64,000 nt of DNA from Yoonia maritima (GCF_003003285.1 NZ_PVTP01000012.1:24864-88863), one strand, 5' to 3'. Positions 17,918 to 27,306 are shown, counted from the first letter of the stretch. Translations and numbers: made by a program. The notes: a model not told the origin generated them from the sequence alone.

Positions 17918-19369
17918 ATGACCAAAGCGATTATGATCCAAGGTGCAGGGTCCAACGTTGGGAAATCCATGTTGGTCGCTGGAATTGCGCGTGCCTGCGT
18001 AAAGCGCGGACTGTCGGTAGCCCCCTTTAAACCGCAAAACATGTCGAACAATGCAGCCGTTACTGCCGATGGCGGCGAAATAGGCCGCGCACAGGCGCTA
18101 CAGGCCCGCGCCTGCGGCCTAGAGCCCCTTGTGGATATGAACCCCGTACTGCTTAAGCCAGAGACAGACACGGGCGCACAGGTCATCGTACAAGGCCAGC
18201 GATTTGCCACGCTAAAGGCGCGCGACTATGGAAAACAAAAAGCGCAGCTAATGCCTGCCGTGCTCGACAGCTTTCGGCGTATTGGCGTGGGCCGCGACCT
18301 TGTGATCATCGAAGGGGCCGGCAGCCCTGCCGAAGTAAACTTGCGCGCTGGCGACATTGCAAACATGGGCTTTGCAGAGGCCGCCAATGTGCCGGTCGTA
18401 CTGGTCGGCGATATTGATCGTGGCGGTGTCATTGCGCAGCTCGTCGGCACCCATGCTGTTCTATCAGATCCCGACAACGAGCTAATCAAAGCTTTTGCAA
18501 TTAACAAGTTCCGCGGCGACACCACACTGTTTGCCGAAGGCCTAAACATCATTGCACAACGCACCGGCTGGGCCAGCCTTGGTGTTGTTCCTTGGTTTGC
18601 AGATGCCTGGCGGCTACCAGCCGAAGACGTGATGGACATCGCAAGCCGTACCGGCGGAGACATTAAGGTTGCGGTTCCCCGCCTCAATCGTATCGCAAAC
18701 TTTGACGACCTTGATCCGCTATCCGCCACCCCAGGCATCAGCGTCGAAATTATCAACCCCGGCCAACCGCTCCCCGGAGACGCCGATCTGATCATCATTC
18801 CCGGATCGAAATCCACTATTGCTGACTTGGCTCATTTTCGCTCCCAAGGATGGGATATTGACCTAACCGCTCATGTCCGTCGTGGCGGGCATGTTTTGGG
18901 TATCTGTGGCGGCTATCAGATGCTAGGCACATCGATCATCGACGAAGACGGCATTGAAGGCACACCATGCCGCGTTGAAGGGCTGGGACTGCTCAACGTA
19001 CAGACTGTGATGAAACCACAAAAACGGCTCGCGCGATCAACGGCAACCTACCAGCCTACAGGCGATGCGGTCAGCGGCTATGAAATTCACATAGGTGAGA
19101 CAACTGGCCCAGATTGCGAACGCGCGTGGCTATCGCTTGACGGGCGCGGTGAAGGGGCCAGCAACACAAGCGGTCAGGTTATGGGCTGCTATTTGCATGG
19201 ATTATTCGAAGCCGACAGTTTTCGCGCGGCGTTCTTATCACGCCTTGGCAAACCGCTGACTGATCATCGATATGCGGACAGCGTCGATGCAACGCTTGAC
19301 GCGCTCGCAGAGCATCTTGAAACGCATATGGATATTAGCCAGCTTATCGCTTTGGCTGGGCCGGTTTAA
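17918..19369 (+). CDS. cobQ: Cobyric acid synthase
   Basis: CobQ amidates four side-chain carboxylates of adenosylcobyrinic acid a,c-diamide with glutamine and ATP in B12 synthesis. The 483-residue protein begins [18 protein letters not shown], with the dethiobiotin-synthase-like nucleotide loop. It has the glutamine amidotransferase nucleophile in [14 protein letters not shown] and the late [10 protein letters not shown] motif. A TTG 24 bases earlier is possible, but the family N-terminus starts at 17918. No other cobalamin gene is nearby. It converges on the next gene with a four-base overlap of the ends. B12 supply is relevant to nrdJ at the left edge. Confidence 0.95.
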   Translation: MTKAIMIQGAGSNVGKSMLVAGIARACVKRGLSVAPFKPQNMSNNAAVTADGGEIGRAQALQARACGLEPLVDMNPVLLKPETDTGAQVIVQGQRFATLKARDYGKQKAQLMPAVLDSFRRIGVGRDLVIIEGAGSPAEVNLRAGDIANMGFAEAANVPVVLVGDIDRGGVIAQLVGTHAVLSDPDNELIKAFAINKFRGDTTLFAEGLNIIAQRTGWASLGVVPWFADAWRLPAEDVMDIASRTGGDIKVAVPRLNRIANFDDLDPLSATPGISVEIINPGQPLPGDADLIIIPGSKSTIADLAHFRSQGWDIDLTAHVRRGGHVLGICGGYQMLGTSIIDEDGIEGTPCRVEGLGLLNVQTVMKPQKRLARSTATYQPTGDAVSGYEIHIGETTGPDCERAWLSLDGRGEGASNTSGQVMGCYLHGLFEADSFRAAFLSRLGKPLTDHRYADSVDATLDALAEHLETHMDISQLIALAGPV

Positions 19370-19983
19370 TCTAGCCCTTTACTGACAAGCACGCGATTAA
19401 TTTCGCGACGCACCAATTTGCGCACGTTACGGGTGATACGCTCACCCAACTCACCGCTCAGTTCCTGATGCACAATTTCGACGACAAGGGCGCGTAGGGC
19501 GTCTTCATCAATTCCCGCATTCGGCACCTCCAGATCAGCAGTTTCCCGCTCATCCTCTGCTATTTCGCGGATAATCGGCGGACCGTTTAGAATTTCCGAC
19601 GAATCGAGGATGCGAGACTGGAATGCACTTGCAGCCCACGCTGTATCGTCAAAGTTCTCACCTTCGTCAGCTTCAAAGTCCTCTGACTGAGACGTAACAG
19701 CGGCTTCCAACTCGGCAATTGTGGCTTCTAACCCAGCGCGATCAGTCCGCTTAGCAGGCTCCAGCACCAAAATTTTACTGACTTCATCAGCGTGACGAAA
19801 CGCAGGTTCTTCAACCATTTCAGGCTCTGCAGAGGGTTGTTCCACGTCCACCCGCAGCGCAGGAGTAAGTATCAAACGCTCGGGCGCAGGCGGGGGTGTC
19901 TCGCCGGTACGCACAGAGATGAGATTGCGCACAGATCTTAGCAAAGCGTCGTCAATGTCGCCCGTTCGTGCTGTGCTAGACAT
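19366..19983 (-). CDS. Acidic disordered protein with PopZ-like C-terminus
   Basis: A 205-residue protein with a long acidic, proline-rich, probably disordered N-terminal part (about residues 20-155). It ends with a basic helical region of about 45 residues ([20 protein letters not shown] then [19 protein letters not shown]). This layout and the C-terminal pattern recall the DUF2497/PopZ polar scaffold of alphaproteobacteria. The similarity is architectural and I am not sure of homology. It lies downstream of pcm and tolC on the same strand, separated from tolC by a stem-loop. A secretion- or pole-related role is only inference. Confidence 0.5.
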   Translation of the reverse strand: MSSTARTGDIDDALLRSVRNLISVRTGETPPPAPERLILTPALRVDVEQPSAEPEMVEEPAFRHADEVSKILVLEPAKRTDRAGLEATIAELEAAVTSQSEDFEADEGENFDDTAWAASAFQSRILDSSEILNGPPIIREIAEDERETADLEVPNAGIDEDALRALVVEIVHQELSGELGERITRNVRKLVRREINRVLVSKGLD

Positions 19984-20002
19984 GGTGCATTCCTCGCTAT
20001 GT

Positions 20003-20034
20003 ATCCGCCTTAAAGATTAATCCAAAAGGCGGAT
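20003..20034 (-). terminator. Stem-loop between tolC and the PopZ-like gene
   Basis: ATCCGCCTT and AAGGCGGAT form a perfect nine-base stem with a 14-base loop, 17 bases after the tolC stop. No T run follows on the minus strand, so it may reduce rather than end transcription into the next gene, or protect the tolC transcript end. Confidence 0.5.
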
Positions 20035-20050
20035 CTAAACAACAGCTTGG

Positions 20051-21439
20051 TTATTCCTCGCCGATTGCGCGCAGCACCCGATCCAATGACCGGCCCTGCT
20101 CAGACAAAAGCGGCGGTGAATCTTTGACCATGTTATAATAGGCGGACGGGTCGTACTGCTGCACAGGCAGATTCAGGTGCTCCGCCGTCAAAAGGCCCAT
20201 CGCTGACAACACAGCATATGACGCGATAACTTCGTCAGCTTGACCCGAAATGCGGCTTGCTTCCGCATCCAACAGTTCTTGCTCTGCGTTTAGAACTTCA
20301 AGAGTGGTACGTGAGCCAAGTGTCGCCTCTTCGCGGACCCCCTCGAACGCAACACGCGCTGCACTGATCTGACGATCAGACGCTTGACGAGCCGCGCGCG
20401 CAATTTGAAGCGACGCATATGCATTTCCAACCTGTTGTTCGACCGATGTCATCGTAAGGTGCAAGCCAGCACGTGACGCATCACGGCTTGCAATCAACTG
20501 GCGCATCACGCTGGCAATTTGGCCACCGGCATAGATCGGCCCACCAACATCAATGCCAATCTGGCCAGCTTCAACAGAATCTTGGTTTGTTGATATTGAT
20601 CCGCTCAGTGACACTGTCGGAATCACAGCAGTTTCACCACGGCGAATATTCAACTCGGCCGCTGCAACTGAGTGCTGAACCTCAAGAACGCTGGGGTGAT
20701 TGCGGACAGCGAAATCTTTTGCCTCGTTTACGCTTTGGGATACAGGCGCAGGAGAAACAGTTGCGAGGTTCGACGGTGCACGACCAACCGCAGCACGGTA
20801 TTCTTCGATCGATTGCACCAGAGCACCCTGTGCGGCAGCAAGCAAGCTACGTGCAGCAGCAAGACGCGCCTCAGCAGACGCGACATCAGTCCGTGTGACT
20901 TCGCCAACCTCGAACCGGTCTTGGGCCGCGCGGAATTCTTGCGTAATCACCCGCACGTTGCTTTCGCGCAATTGCACGAATTCTTGGTTGCGACGCACAT
21001 CCATATAGGCCTGCACGGCGCGCAAAAGAACATCTTGTTCAACATCGCGTAACGTTTGACGCGTACTAAGAACCAATTCCTTTTGGGCATCAACAGCAAG
21101 ACGGTTTGAACCACCATCATAGAGCGTCAGGCTACCACTAATTGCAGCAAGCGCTGTGTTCGTCGCCTCACGCTGTGACGCGGGCAACGCGTTATTGATT
21201 GAACTGGACGCCGACATTGACCAGTTAATAACTGGCAAAGTAGCTGCCACCGCCTGTGCCACATTTTCATCCGCGGCGCGCAGTAAAGCGCGATTTTGCT
21301 CAAGCAAGCCAGAGTTAGTATATGCCGCCGTTAGCGCATCTGACAGTGTCTCTGCCTGCGCTGCCGCTCCGGAAATCATCGAGACGACTACCGCGATAGC
21401 AGCGAACCCTTTGCGTTTGTTCATCTTTTTCTCACTCAC
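20051..21439 (-). CDS. tolC: TolC family outer membrane efflux protein
   Basis: An outer-membrane channel that pairs with inner-membrane exporters and adaptor proteins for type I secretion and drug efflux. The 462-residue protein has a signal peptide (GFAAIAVVVSMISGAAAQAE) and two OEP repeats of long coiled coils. Examples are AAYTNSGLLEQNRALLRAAD, VQLRESNVRVITQEFRAAQD and RFEVGEVTRTDVASAEARLA. The start MSEKKMNKRKGF may really be MNKRKGF, five codons later. It lies 37 bases downstream of pcm, an arrangement usual in this order, and no adaptor or exporter gene is adjacent. Confidence 0.92.
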   Translation of the reverse strand: MSEKKMNKRKGFAAIAVVVSMISGAAAQAETLSDALTAAYTNSGLLEQNRALLRAADENVAQAVAATLPVINWSMSASSSINNALPASQREATNTALAAISGSLTLYDGGSNRLAVDAQKELVLSTRQTLRDVEQDVLLRAVQAYMDVRRNQEFVQLRESNVRVITQEFRAAQDRFEVGEVTRTDVASAEARLAAARSLLAAAQGALVQSIEEYRAAVGRAPSNLATVSPAPVSQSVNEAKDFAVRNHPSVLEVQHSVAAAELNIRRGETAVIPTVSLSGSISTNQDSVEAGQIGIDVGGPIYAGGQIASVMRQLIASRDASRAGLHLTMTSVEQQVGNAYASLQIARAARQASDRQISAARVAFEGVREEATLGSRTTLEVLNAEQELLDAEASRISGQADEVIASYAVLSAMGLLTAEHLNLPVQQYDPSAYYNMVKDSPPLLSEQGRSLDRVLRAIGEE

Positions 21440-21476
21440 TTTTTTTAGTTAGCGCCGCGCATATGATATGAACGCG

Positions 21477-22130
21477 TTAGAGCGCGAATTCTGCTTCTTT
21501 TTCAAAACCAGTCAAAACGGGCGCGCTCGCGTTAAACGCAAAGCGCCAGTTGATAACACCATCCAACTTGTGACCCACGCGAACGACACCTAGGTTTCCC
21601 TCGGCGAAAACGCACGCAATGCGGCCACCTTCGCGCAATTGCGCAAGCACGGCGTCAGGCACTGTCTGAACGCCGCCTTCAATCATAATAACATCGTAAG
21701 GGCCCGACTTTTTGGAACCTTCGGCCAATGGACCAGCCATAATTGCTGCGTTGTCGATACCCAGTTCTGAAAGCAGGCTTTGTGCCTCTTCAGCGCGCGC
21801 TTCGTCATCTTCTACCGCAACAACAAAGTCACACATGTTTGCCAAGATCGCTGCAGAGTACCCAAGACCGCATCCTAAATCCAACGCAACATGCTGTGGC
21901 TGAATATCCAACACATCTAGCATTTTCCCCAATGTACGCGGCTCAAGCAGAACACGACCGCCGCCAATATCAAGGTTTTCCCCAACATAGGCTGCTTCAC
22001 GTTGACTGTTAGGGACAAATTGTTCGCGCGGAACAGATAGCATCGCGTCAATGATTGGGAACTTTGTTACGTCAGAAGGGCGCACCTGAGTGTCGACCAT
22101 CATTGTGCGGCGGGATGCATAGTCTGTCAC
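21477..22130 (-). CDS. Protein-L-isoaspartate O-methyltransferase family protein
   Basis: A SAM-dependent methyltransferase of the PCMT family, which repairs isoaspartyl residues. The SAM motif is [20 protein letters not shown], preceded by the family's hydrolase-like segment [20 protein letters not shown]. At 217 residues it has the short C-terminus often seen in the alphaproteobacterial version found next to tolC. Whether that version has true repair activity is unclear. It is the first gene of the pcm-tolC unit. Confidence 0.85.
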   Translation of the reverse strand: MTDYASRRTMMVDTQVRPSDVTKFPIIDAMLSVPREQFVPNSQREAAYVGENLDIGGGRVLLEPRTLGKMLDVLDIQPQHVALDLGCGLGYSAAILANMCDFVVAVEDDEARAEEAQSLLSELGIDNAAIMAGPLAEGSKKSGPYDVIMIEGGVQTVPDAVLAQLREGGRIACVFAEGNLGVVRVGHKLDGVINWRFAFNASAPVLTGFEKEAEFAL

Positions 22131-22254
22131 GATCTAAACTCTTTCGTTCAGTTTATTTTCTGCTTCATGCCACAGAAGGGCTTGCGCGGCAACGTTTGAT
22201 CTAGTCATGGACTGGCTTCAAAGCAAGCAGTCGCCGACAAACTTATAGCGACCT

Positions 22255-23331
22255 TTAGACACCGACGGGAACAATATGGTTATCCCATGCCAGTTCCGCG
22301 ACTTTGGCAAGCTGCAGTGCGCCTTGATTAATCTCCCCCAACTCACCAAAACCGGTAGTGATAATAAAACCAGCATCGCACGCAGCAACGCCGCCTGCAT
22401 CAGCGACAGTAATACGGTGCATCAGGGTTTTGCCATCTACATCATAAATCTGGACAACCCCACCCACAGGCGAAGTCGTTGCAACCAACGTCGCATCTGG
22501 TGAAAAAGAAATACTACCAACATATCCGCGCATATCGCGCAATTGATCAGCATGTGCAGCAAGCAATTCGACCGCCCCGCCCATCTGGTGCATCCCGGCA
22601 AGAATCGCGACATCCCCATCGCCCTGCCACTGCATACCAAACGCAACGACGCCTGACGCTGACACATCAAGATGACGGATCGAATTTTTGTGTAAACTTG
22701 GATTAAGCGCGACTGTTTCGATAAGCTGACCATTATGAACGTATGATAAATTAGGGGCCATTGTCGCGATATTTAGTTTTGTACGCCCGCTATCAGGATG
22801 CGTATCAATACCGCCGTTCGCAATCACAAGAGTTTCTGTGCCAGGCAATCGTTTGATATCGTGTGGACCAACGCCACCGCTCGCAAACTCTTCAACCCGG
22901 ACATAGCCTGCCAGCACATCCCAGACACCAACCCGCCCCTGTCCGGCCTCATAGTCATTTTCGGTTGTGAATAACCACTGACCATCAGATGAAAAAGCAC
23001 CGTGTCCGTAGAAATGGCGACCTTCTGGCGCTGTCATTGTCGCCTTTGGCGTTCCAGACAAGCAATCAATCACAATTGCAAAAGTCCCGGGCCGACGTGC
23101 GAACGCGACGGCCTCTGGTCGGGTTGGATGTGCTGCGGCGGCATGGCCACGTGCCGGCAATGGAATTTGGAATAATATGTCTTGGTCTGCACCAATGCCG
23201 CAAAGGACATAACGGCCATCACTCAGCGCCGCCGCCGATAGAAACTGTGGCGACCCCGCATCGGCCCAAGTGGGCGTCGGGACAAGCCCCGTCGCCAGCA
23301 GCCCTGCTAAAAACTGGCGCCTGCTCGTCAT
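22255..23331 (-). CDS. DUF1513 periplasmic beta-propeller protein, Tat signal
   Basis: A 358-residue protein with a twin-arginine signal (SRRQFLAGLLATGLVP), so it should be folded before export to the periplasm. The mature part has repeated YVTN/WD-like blades (GAFSSDGQWLFTTENDYEAG, YVGSISFSPDATLVATTSPV), as in the DUF1513 family. Family members are found with imelysin and di-haem oxidoreductase genes and are linked to iron uptake, but the reaction is unknown. The gene directly follows the imelysin-like gene (one base between them) in the series DUF1111, imelysin-like, DUF1513. Confidence 0.85.
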   Translation of the reverse strand: MTSRRQFLAGLLATGLVPTPTWADAGSPQFLSAAALSDGRYVLCGIGADQDILFQIPLPARGHAAAAHPTRPEAVAFARRPGTFAIVIDCLSGTPKATMTAPEGRHFYGHGAFSSDGQWLFTTENDYEAGQGRVGVWDVLAGYVRVEEFASGGVGPHDIKRLPGTETLVIANGGIDTHPDSGRTKLNIATMAPNLSYVHNGQLIETVALNPSLHKNSIRHLDVSASGVVAFGMQWQGDGDVAILAGMHQMGGAVELLAAHADQLRDMRGYVGSISFSPDATLVATTSPVGGVVQIYDVDGKTLMHRITVADAGGVAACDAGFIITTGFGELGEINQGALQLAKVAELAWDNHIVPVGV

Positions 23332-23332
23332 G

Positions 23333-24349
23333 TTAATCTCCGTCCAAGGCGTTGAAACCCGCGATTACCCCCAGTTTAGGGCCCAGTTCATTGCGCACGA
23401 CAGTTCTGATCGCGCTCACATTTTGCTGCACCACCTCTATTTCAAACCGTGTCATAGGGTCATCCACGCCTGCAAAGACAGGATCGTCAAGTTGTTCAAC
23501 ACGCGATTGCGCGCGATCAAATGCATTGTTTAGATTGGTGGCAAGCGCGACATCGTCGCCTGCCAATCGCATCGCAAGGTCACGCAATGCTACGAGTGAC
23601 AGCTCAACATGGCGGGCAGATCTACCCGAGCGCCGCGCTTCGGCACGGGTTGCACGCGGACGATCAAATGTTCCCAACGGACGCCCTAAACGCGTATCGC
23701 CGACAAATTCTAACCCTGTCGAAACGGCTTTGAACATCTCTTGGGCCGCTTCTTCTTCGGTGTGGTAGGTCGCTTCGGGCGAAGGGTGCAACAGCTGATC
23801 GGCATAACCGCTGGTCCAGTCATCATAAATCGCATCTGTCAGGGCCGCGATATCGCCGGTCACCGTGCGAATAAGCGTACACCGATATGCATCAGTTCCT
23901 GCGACCGCAATTACGTCGTCGTATAGCAGAAATTCAAGCGCATAAAATCCGCGGGCGGCAATAGATACGTCAGCATAATCATCAAGGTTTTGCGCAATGT
24001 CGTCCTCTGACGCGATCATTGCAGCAAGCGTCTTTGGCGTTACCGCCCGGCTGTCGGGCCAAAACGCAAGCGCATAGGCGCGATCATCGCGCTCGCTTGG
24101 GCCAAAGCGCAGATGGCTTACGCCAATCCATGCGTCAAACGCATCCCCATAGGCTGCCTGCAACTGCGGCGACCCAGATACACAATCGGATTGAGCAACA
24201 TCGGCTAACACCTGTGACTGTGCCGCCAAACGCGAAAACCCTGGCAATACGTGGTTATTCACGGCGTCCGCTGTCAGTTCCGAAATGGGCTGCGCCACTG
24301 CCGGAACTGCAGCCAATATCATTGCAAAGGAAAAGAATAGAGGTCTCAT
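23333..24349 (-). CDS. Imelysin-like periplasmic protein
   Basis: A 338-residue periplasmic protein with a signal peptide (FFSFAMILAAVPAVAQP), related to the imelysin/ICMP/EfeO M-domain family that binds or handles iron. It has the helical-bundle pattern FDAWIGVSHLRFGPSERDDR and FYALEFLLYDDVIAV. The usual imelysin GxHxxE motif reads GFYALE here, with Tyr for His, which points to the second imelysin subfamily rather than IrpA. It overlaps the DUF1111 gene by four bases and is followed at once by DUF1513, so the three form an operon. Confidence 0.82.
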   Translation of the reverse strand: MRPLFFSFAMILAAVPAVAQPISELTADAVNNHVLPGFSRLAAQSQVLADVAQSDCVSGSPQLQAAYGDAFDAWIGVSHLRFGPSERDDRAYALAFWPDSRAVTPKTLAAMIASEDDIAQNLDDYADVSIAARGFYALEFLLYDDVIAVAGTDAYRCTLIRTVTGDIAALTDAIYDDWTSGYADQLLHPSPEATYHTEEEAAQEMFKAVSTGLEFVGDTRLGRPLGTFDRPRATRAEARRSGRSARHVELSLVALRDLAMRLAGDDVALATNLNNAFDRAQSRVEQLDDPVFAGVDDPMTRFEIEVVQQNVSAIRTVVRNELGPKLGVIAGFNALDGD

Positions 24350-25866
24350 AAGCTCTCCAAGAATGTGATTAGATCGTCGCGGTCTTGTTTTTGCATCGCG
24401 GCAACTGCGTCACGCATAGGCTGCGCTTCACCCCCATGCCAGAGAATTGCCTCTAGCAGGCTACGCGCGCGGCCGTCGTGCAAGAAATATGTGTGGCCGC
24501 TGACTTGCTCTGTCAAACCAACACCCCAAAGCGGCGGGGTTCGCCATTCAGTTCCTGTCGCACGGGCTTCTGGCCGGTGATCAGCCAACCCTTCGCCCAT
24601 GTCATGCAACAAGAGGTCCGAATAGGGCCATATCAGTTGAAAGCTTTGTTCAGGTCGGTCTTCCAGCCGATGCGTTACGAAGCTGGGCTGGTGACATGAG
24701 ATACAGCCGGTTTGGTAAAACAGTTCTTTGCCGTGCAGAACCCGCGGGTCATCGACATCCCGGCGGGCGGGCACACCCAAATTGCGACTATAGAAGGTCA
24801 CAAGATCAAGCCCCTGGTCATCAACTTCGGTCACGCGCGCATCACCGTCACCATGCGGACCAGCCAGACAGTCGACTTGGGCAACCGTGCATTCCCCTGC
24901 CCCGTTTGGGAACAAAGGTGATGAGATACCAATGTCACCAGAAAACGCTGCAGCGGATTGGTGGCGAACTGTCGGCGCTCCCGCCTTCAGACCAAAGCGG
25001 CCAAGCATGGGCTGATCAAATTCAACAGACCAAACGATGTTCGCACGACCAGAAATCCCGTCACCATCGGCATCGTCAGGATCAGCATTTGCCAAGATAT
25101 CTGCGGCTGGGATCGCCTCTAGCAAACCAAGGCCGATCATTTGGGGTGCGACACGTGGGCTTAACATCGCGTCGGGGTGAAGTGGGCCATAGCCAAGGTC
25201 AGCCGCGCGATACGTCGGATGGCGCAGGCTGACGGTTTCTCCACCTGCCAGCGTTACGGTTTCTTCGGCATAGGTCACTTCTAACCGGTATTCCGCCGGA
25301 TGCCCTTGCACGGCGAAATCCTGTAGCTGCTCACCGTAAGTCGGGTCAGGAAGCGTTGCGATGTAGTCTTCGATGTCTGCAATTTTGTCGTCGTAGCCGC
25401 CCGGAATGGAAACACGCAAGAACAGAGAAACCGCGCTATCAGATGCATTTTCGGGCGTATGCCCACGGCCGTCCTTTAGGTGGCAGCGCTGACAGGACCG
25501 CGCGTTATACAGCGGCCCCAAACCGTCAGAGGCAAGCGTCGATGATGGCGATGACACCCACAGCTTGCGAAAGAAACCGTTACCAACCTTAAAAGTCAGC
25601 TCATCCTCAAAACTGATATTCGCCGAGGATTGCGAAAACGCATCTGCATCCCGCCGCGCGCGGACAGTGGCAGCGCCCGCAGATTTTTCTTCGAACCGGG
25701 CGGCGGCGCTGAAATCCGTTGTCGGTTCCGTGACAGCTTGGATTCGGGCAGTTTCAGCTTCGGTACGGGGAATGATGTTCAGATGTGGCTCATCCAACAC
25801 CCCCGAAACGGCCGCAACGGGTGCACAAATCAGCGCGAAGCCAAGATTAATAACAGAACGGCGCAC
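24346..25866 (-). CDS. Di-haem oxidoreductase-like protein (DUF1111)
   Basis: A periplasmic c-type cytochrome of the 'thiol oxidoreductase'/DUF1111 family. Two covalent haem sites are visible: CQRCHLKDGRGH in the first half and CISCHQPSFVTHR in the second. The frame is open to 25965. I place the start at the GTG 25866 because it puts a clean signal peptide (VRRSVINLGFALICAPVAAV) at the N-terminus and leaves the upstream motif in a promoter. That gives 506 residues. It heads the DUF1111, imelysin-like, DUF1513 unit. In relatives this set goes with iron acquisition, perhaps by redox release of ferrous iron; the electron donor is unknown. Confidence 0.85.
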   Translation of the reverse strand: MRRSVINLGFALICAPVAAVSGVLDEPHLNIIPRTEAETARIQAVTEPTTDFSAAARFEEKSAGAATVRARRDADAFSQSSANISFEDELTFKVGNGFFRKLWVSSPSSTLASDGLGPLYNARSCQRCHLKDGRGHTPENASDSAVSLFLRVSIPGGYDDKIADIEDYIATLPDPTYGEQLQDFAVQGHPAEYRLEVTYAEETVTLAGGETVSLRHPTYRAADLGYGPLHPDAMLSPRVAPQMIGLGLLEAIPAADILANADPDDADGDGISGRANIVWSVEFDQPMLGRFGLKAGAPTVRHQSAAAFSGDIGISSPLFPNGAGECTVAQVDCLAGPHGDGDARVTEVDDQGLDLVTFYSRNLGVPARRDVDDPRVLHGKELFYQTGCISCHQPSFVTHRLEDRPEQSFQLIWPYSDLLLHDMGEGLADHRPEARATGTEWRTPPLWGVGLTEQVSGHTYFLHDGRARSLLEAILWHGGEAQPMRDAVAAMQKQDRDDLITFLESL

Positions 25867-25904
25867 AAGATATCTTTCTAAGCTCGGATATTTCTGATAG
25901 TTAT

Positions 25905-25914
25905 AGTCGGAATT
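25905..25914 (+). promoter_or_regulatory. Putative iron-responsive motif AGTCGGAATT
   Basis: AGTCGGAATT lies in the spacer between the DUF1111 start and the plus-strand gene at 25937, with a related CTCGGATA at 25883-25890. The same core occurs upstream of hemP and of the TonB receptor, the other iron-uptake promoters here. A Rhodobacterales iron regulator site, such as an IscR-type Iron-Rhodo-box, is possible. I cannot confirm the published consensus from memory. Confidence 0.4.
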
Positions 25915-25936
25915 CAAAAAGCGCGAGTCACTTTTC

Positions 25937-26392
25937 ATGGCAAAACCGATCCTGAGCTGCGACATGGTGGCACGACCGTTGTCCGAAGAACCAGCGCGTC
26001 AGCCCCAAAGCCCACCAGATATGGCAGCACAATGGCGTGACGTTCTGAATGCGCTTCGCGTGATTGCATTGGAATGCCGGGTAGCGGCCCAGATGGACTT
26101 GTTCAAGGCTTGTGCACTGCTTTCCACCCAACCTGAAACCGTGCGCGATGCCCATGCCCGCGCCTTGATCAAATGCTTGCGCCAAGTAACGAGTCGCAAA
26201 ACCACGTTCTTTCGGCCCGGAACCGAAGAAATTTCATTTGATGAAGCTTGGCTTGTGCAGGCTCTCAGCGCGATTAAGCGCGGCGACGGCGATAGTTTTT
26301 CATTCCTCGTTCGATCACGCGTACCGCGTGAACACCAACGTCACATAGGTTTTCTGATCCGGGGAATTTCCGAGCAATTCTCTCAAGTTTAG
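25937..26392 (+). CDS. Hypothetical protein upstream of dps
   Basis: No family recognised. The 151-residue product is soluble, with two helical blocks. The first (WRDVLNALRVIALECRVAAQ with MDLFKACALLSTQ) and the second (FDEAWLVQALSAIKRGDGDS ending HIGFLIRGISEQF) resemble small helical proteins conserved in Rhodobacterales. The ATG at 25937 overlaps, on the opposite strand, an unused upstream extension of the DUF1111 frame. The stop codon lies inside the Irr box of dps. Confidence 0.6.
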   Translation: MAKPILSCDMVARPLSEEPARQPQSPPDMAAQWRDVLNALRVIALECRVAAQMDLFKACALLSTQPETVRDAHARALIKCLRQVTSRKTTFFRPGTEEISFDEAWLVQALSAIKRGDGDSFSFLVRSRVPREHQRHIGFLIRGISEQFSQV

Positions 26393-26404
26393 AATTATTC
26401 TAAA
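26388..26404. promoter_or_regulatory. Irr box (iron control element) upstream of dps
   Basis: TTTAGAATTATTCTAAA is a perfect 17-base palindrome and matches the alphaproteobacterial Irr/ICE consensus TTTAGAA-N3-TTCTAAA exactly. Irr binds such sites when iron and haem are low and usually represses iron-storage genes. It sits 98 bases before the dps start and overlaps the stop codon of the preceding gene, so dps has its own iron-controlled promoter. Confidence 0.88.
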
Positions 26405-26501
26405 AAGTTCTTGGCTTTTACAAAAACTGCTATAAATAAGGCGATAAGCAAGCCAGCTTTTCGCCAGCCAGCATTTATTTTGAATCGCAGGAAGAACTGA
26501 C

Positions 26502-26972
26502 ATGACACAGACTGCCATCACTCTTAGCACCGACGCAAAAGCAGCAATCGCAGAAGCACTGAACCAGACAGTCGCCGAAACTGCGGTCACGACGATGCTT
26601 GCGCAAAACTTTCACTGGAACGTCACCGGCATGGCATTCGGCCCGCTGCACGACCTTTTCCAGAAAATGTACGAAGACCATTTTGTCGCCCAAGACGACC
26701 TCGCAGAGCGCATCAAAGCAATTGACGCGCACGCCGAAGGTACGCTTGCTGGCATGATCAAACGGTCCAAAGTTTCCGAATTCGAAGGCAAAGCCACCGA
26801 CAAGGAAATGATCAAAATGATGCTCGACGCGCAGGAAACGCTGGCTGCTACATTGGCAGGTTGCGGTGAACTGGCTGCATCACACGGCGACACACTGACC
26901 GAAGACCTGTGCATCGCACGCGGTCAAACACACGAAAAGTTCGCGTGGTTCCTACGTTCGCACCTCGCTTAA
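26502..26972 (+). CDS. dps: Dps ferritin-like DNA-protection protein
   Basis: Dps forms 12-subunit shells that oxidise and store iron and shield DNA. The 156-residue protein is full length. The ferroxidase-site signature is present: NFHWNVTGMAFGPLHDLFQK then MYEDHFVAQDDLAERIKAI, with the conserved His, His, Asp and Glu. The N-terminus (MTQTAITLSTDAKAAIAEAL) is short. It is transcribed alone from the Irr-box promoter and ended by a strong terminator, and it interrupts two minus-strand iron operons. Confidence 0.93.
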   Translation: MTQTAITLSTDAKAAIAEALNQTVAETAVTTMLAQNFHWNVTGMAFGPLHDLFQKMYEDHFVAQDDLAERIKAIDAHAEGTLAGMIKRSKVSEFEGKATDKEMIKMMLDAQETLAATLAGCGELAASHGDTLTEDLCIARGQTHEKFAWFLRSHLA

Positions 26973-26982
26973 GTATTTTTGT

Positions 26983-27234
26983 TCAGTTAACGAGTTCAAA
27001 AGGCGCTTCGGCGCCTTTTTTCTTGCACTTTTTCGCATAGGCAATGCGCCAACCTGCGTATTTCCCCATGACCTCTTGCTGCGCCATCAGCATGGTCACG
27101 AAACCTTCGCGCTGGCTGTCTTTCTTTAACTTCTTAAAGATGGACTTTTGCGCCTTGGTCATCGAACAACCAATACAGTGGCCTTCGCGCTTGAATTTGC
27201 ACACGTCAATGCAGGGGCTTGGGGTCTTTGGCAT
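26983..27234 (-). CDS. DUF1289 family cysteine-motif protein
   Basis: A small protein of 83 residues. It has the DUF1289 cysteine signature SPCIDVCKFKREGHCIGCSM (C-x3-C-x7-C-x2-C), likely a metal or cluster site, and a basic, lysine-rich remainder. The start MPKTPSPCIDVC at 27234 is preferred over an upstream in-frame codon because it matches the family. Its last codons overlap the dps terminator hairpin on the other strand. Function unknown. Confidence 0.8.
   Translation of the reverse strand: MPKTPSPCIDVCKFKREGHCIGCSMTKAQKSIFKKLKKDSQREGFVTMLMAQQEVMGKYAGWRIAYAKKCKKKGAEAPFELVN
26998..27019. terminator. Strong rho-independent terminator after dps
   Basis: AAAAGGCGC and GCGCCTTTT form a perfect nine-base stem with a TTCG tetraloop, then a T run on the plus strand, 25 bases after the dps stop. 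It lies inside the 3' end of the convergent DUF1289 gene, where it encodes the KKKGAEAPF tail. Confidence 0.9.
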
Positions 27235-27252
27235 GTTGGCTCCGACGGAAAA

Positions 27253-27279
27253 GGGCGGCACCCCTTTGGAATGCCGCCC
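27253..27279 (-). terminator. Terminator after imelysin gene
   Basis: GGGCGGCA and TGCCGCCC form an eight-base stem with an 11-base loop, followed by TTTT on the minus strand, 28 bases after the imelysin stop. It should end the small-ORF-hemP-imelysin transcript before DUF1289. Confidence 0.8.
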
Positions 27280-27306
27280 CAGTTTAATGTGATTAGTAAC
27301 CGGTTT

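Noticed and set aside
25867..25965. Upstream extension of the DUF1111 gene to an ATG at 25965 or 25938
   Set aside because: It would put over 30 polar residues before the signal peptide and overlap the divergent gene; the GTG at 25866 places the signal peptide at the N-terminus.
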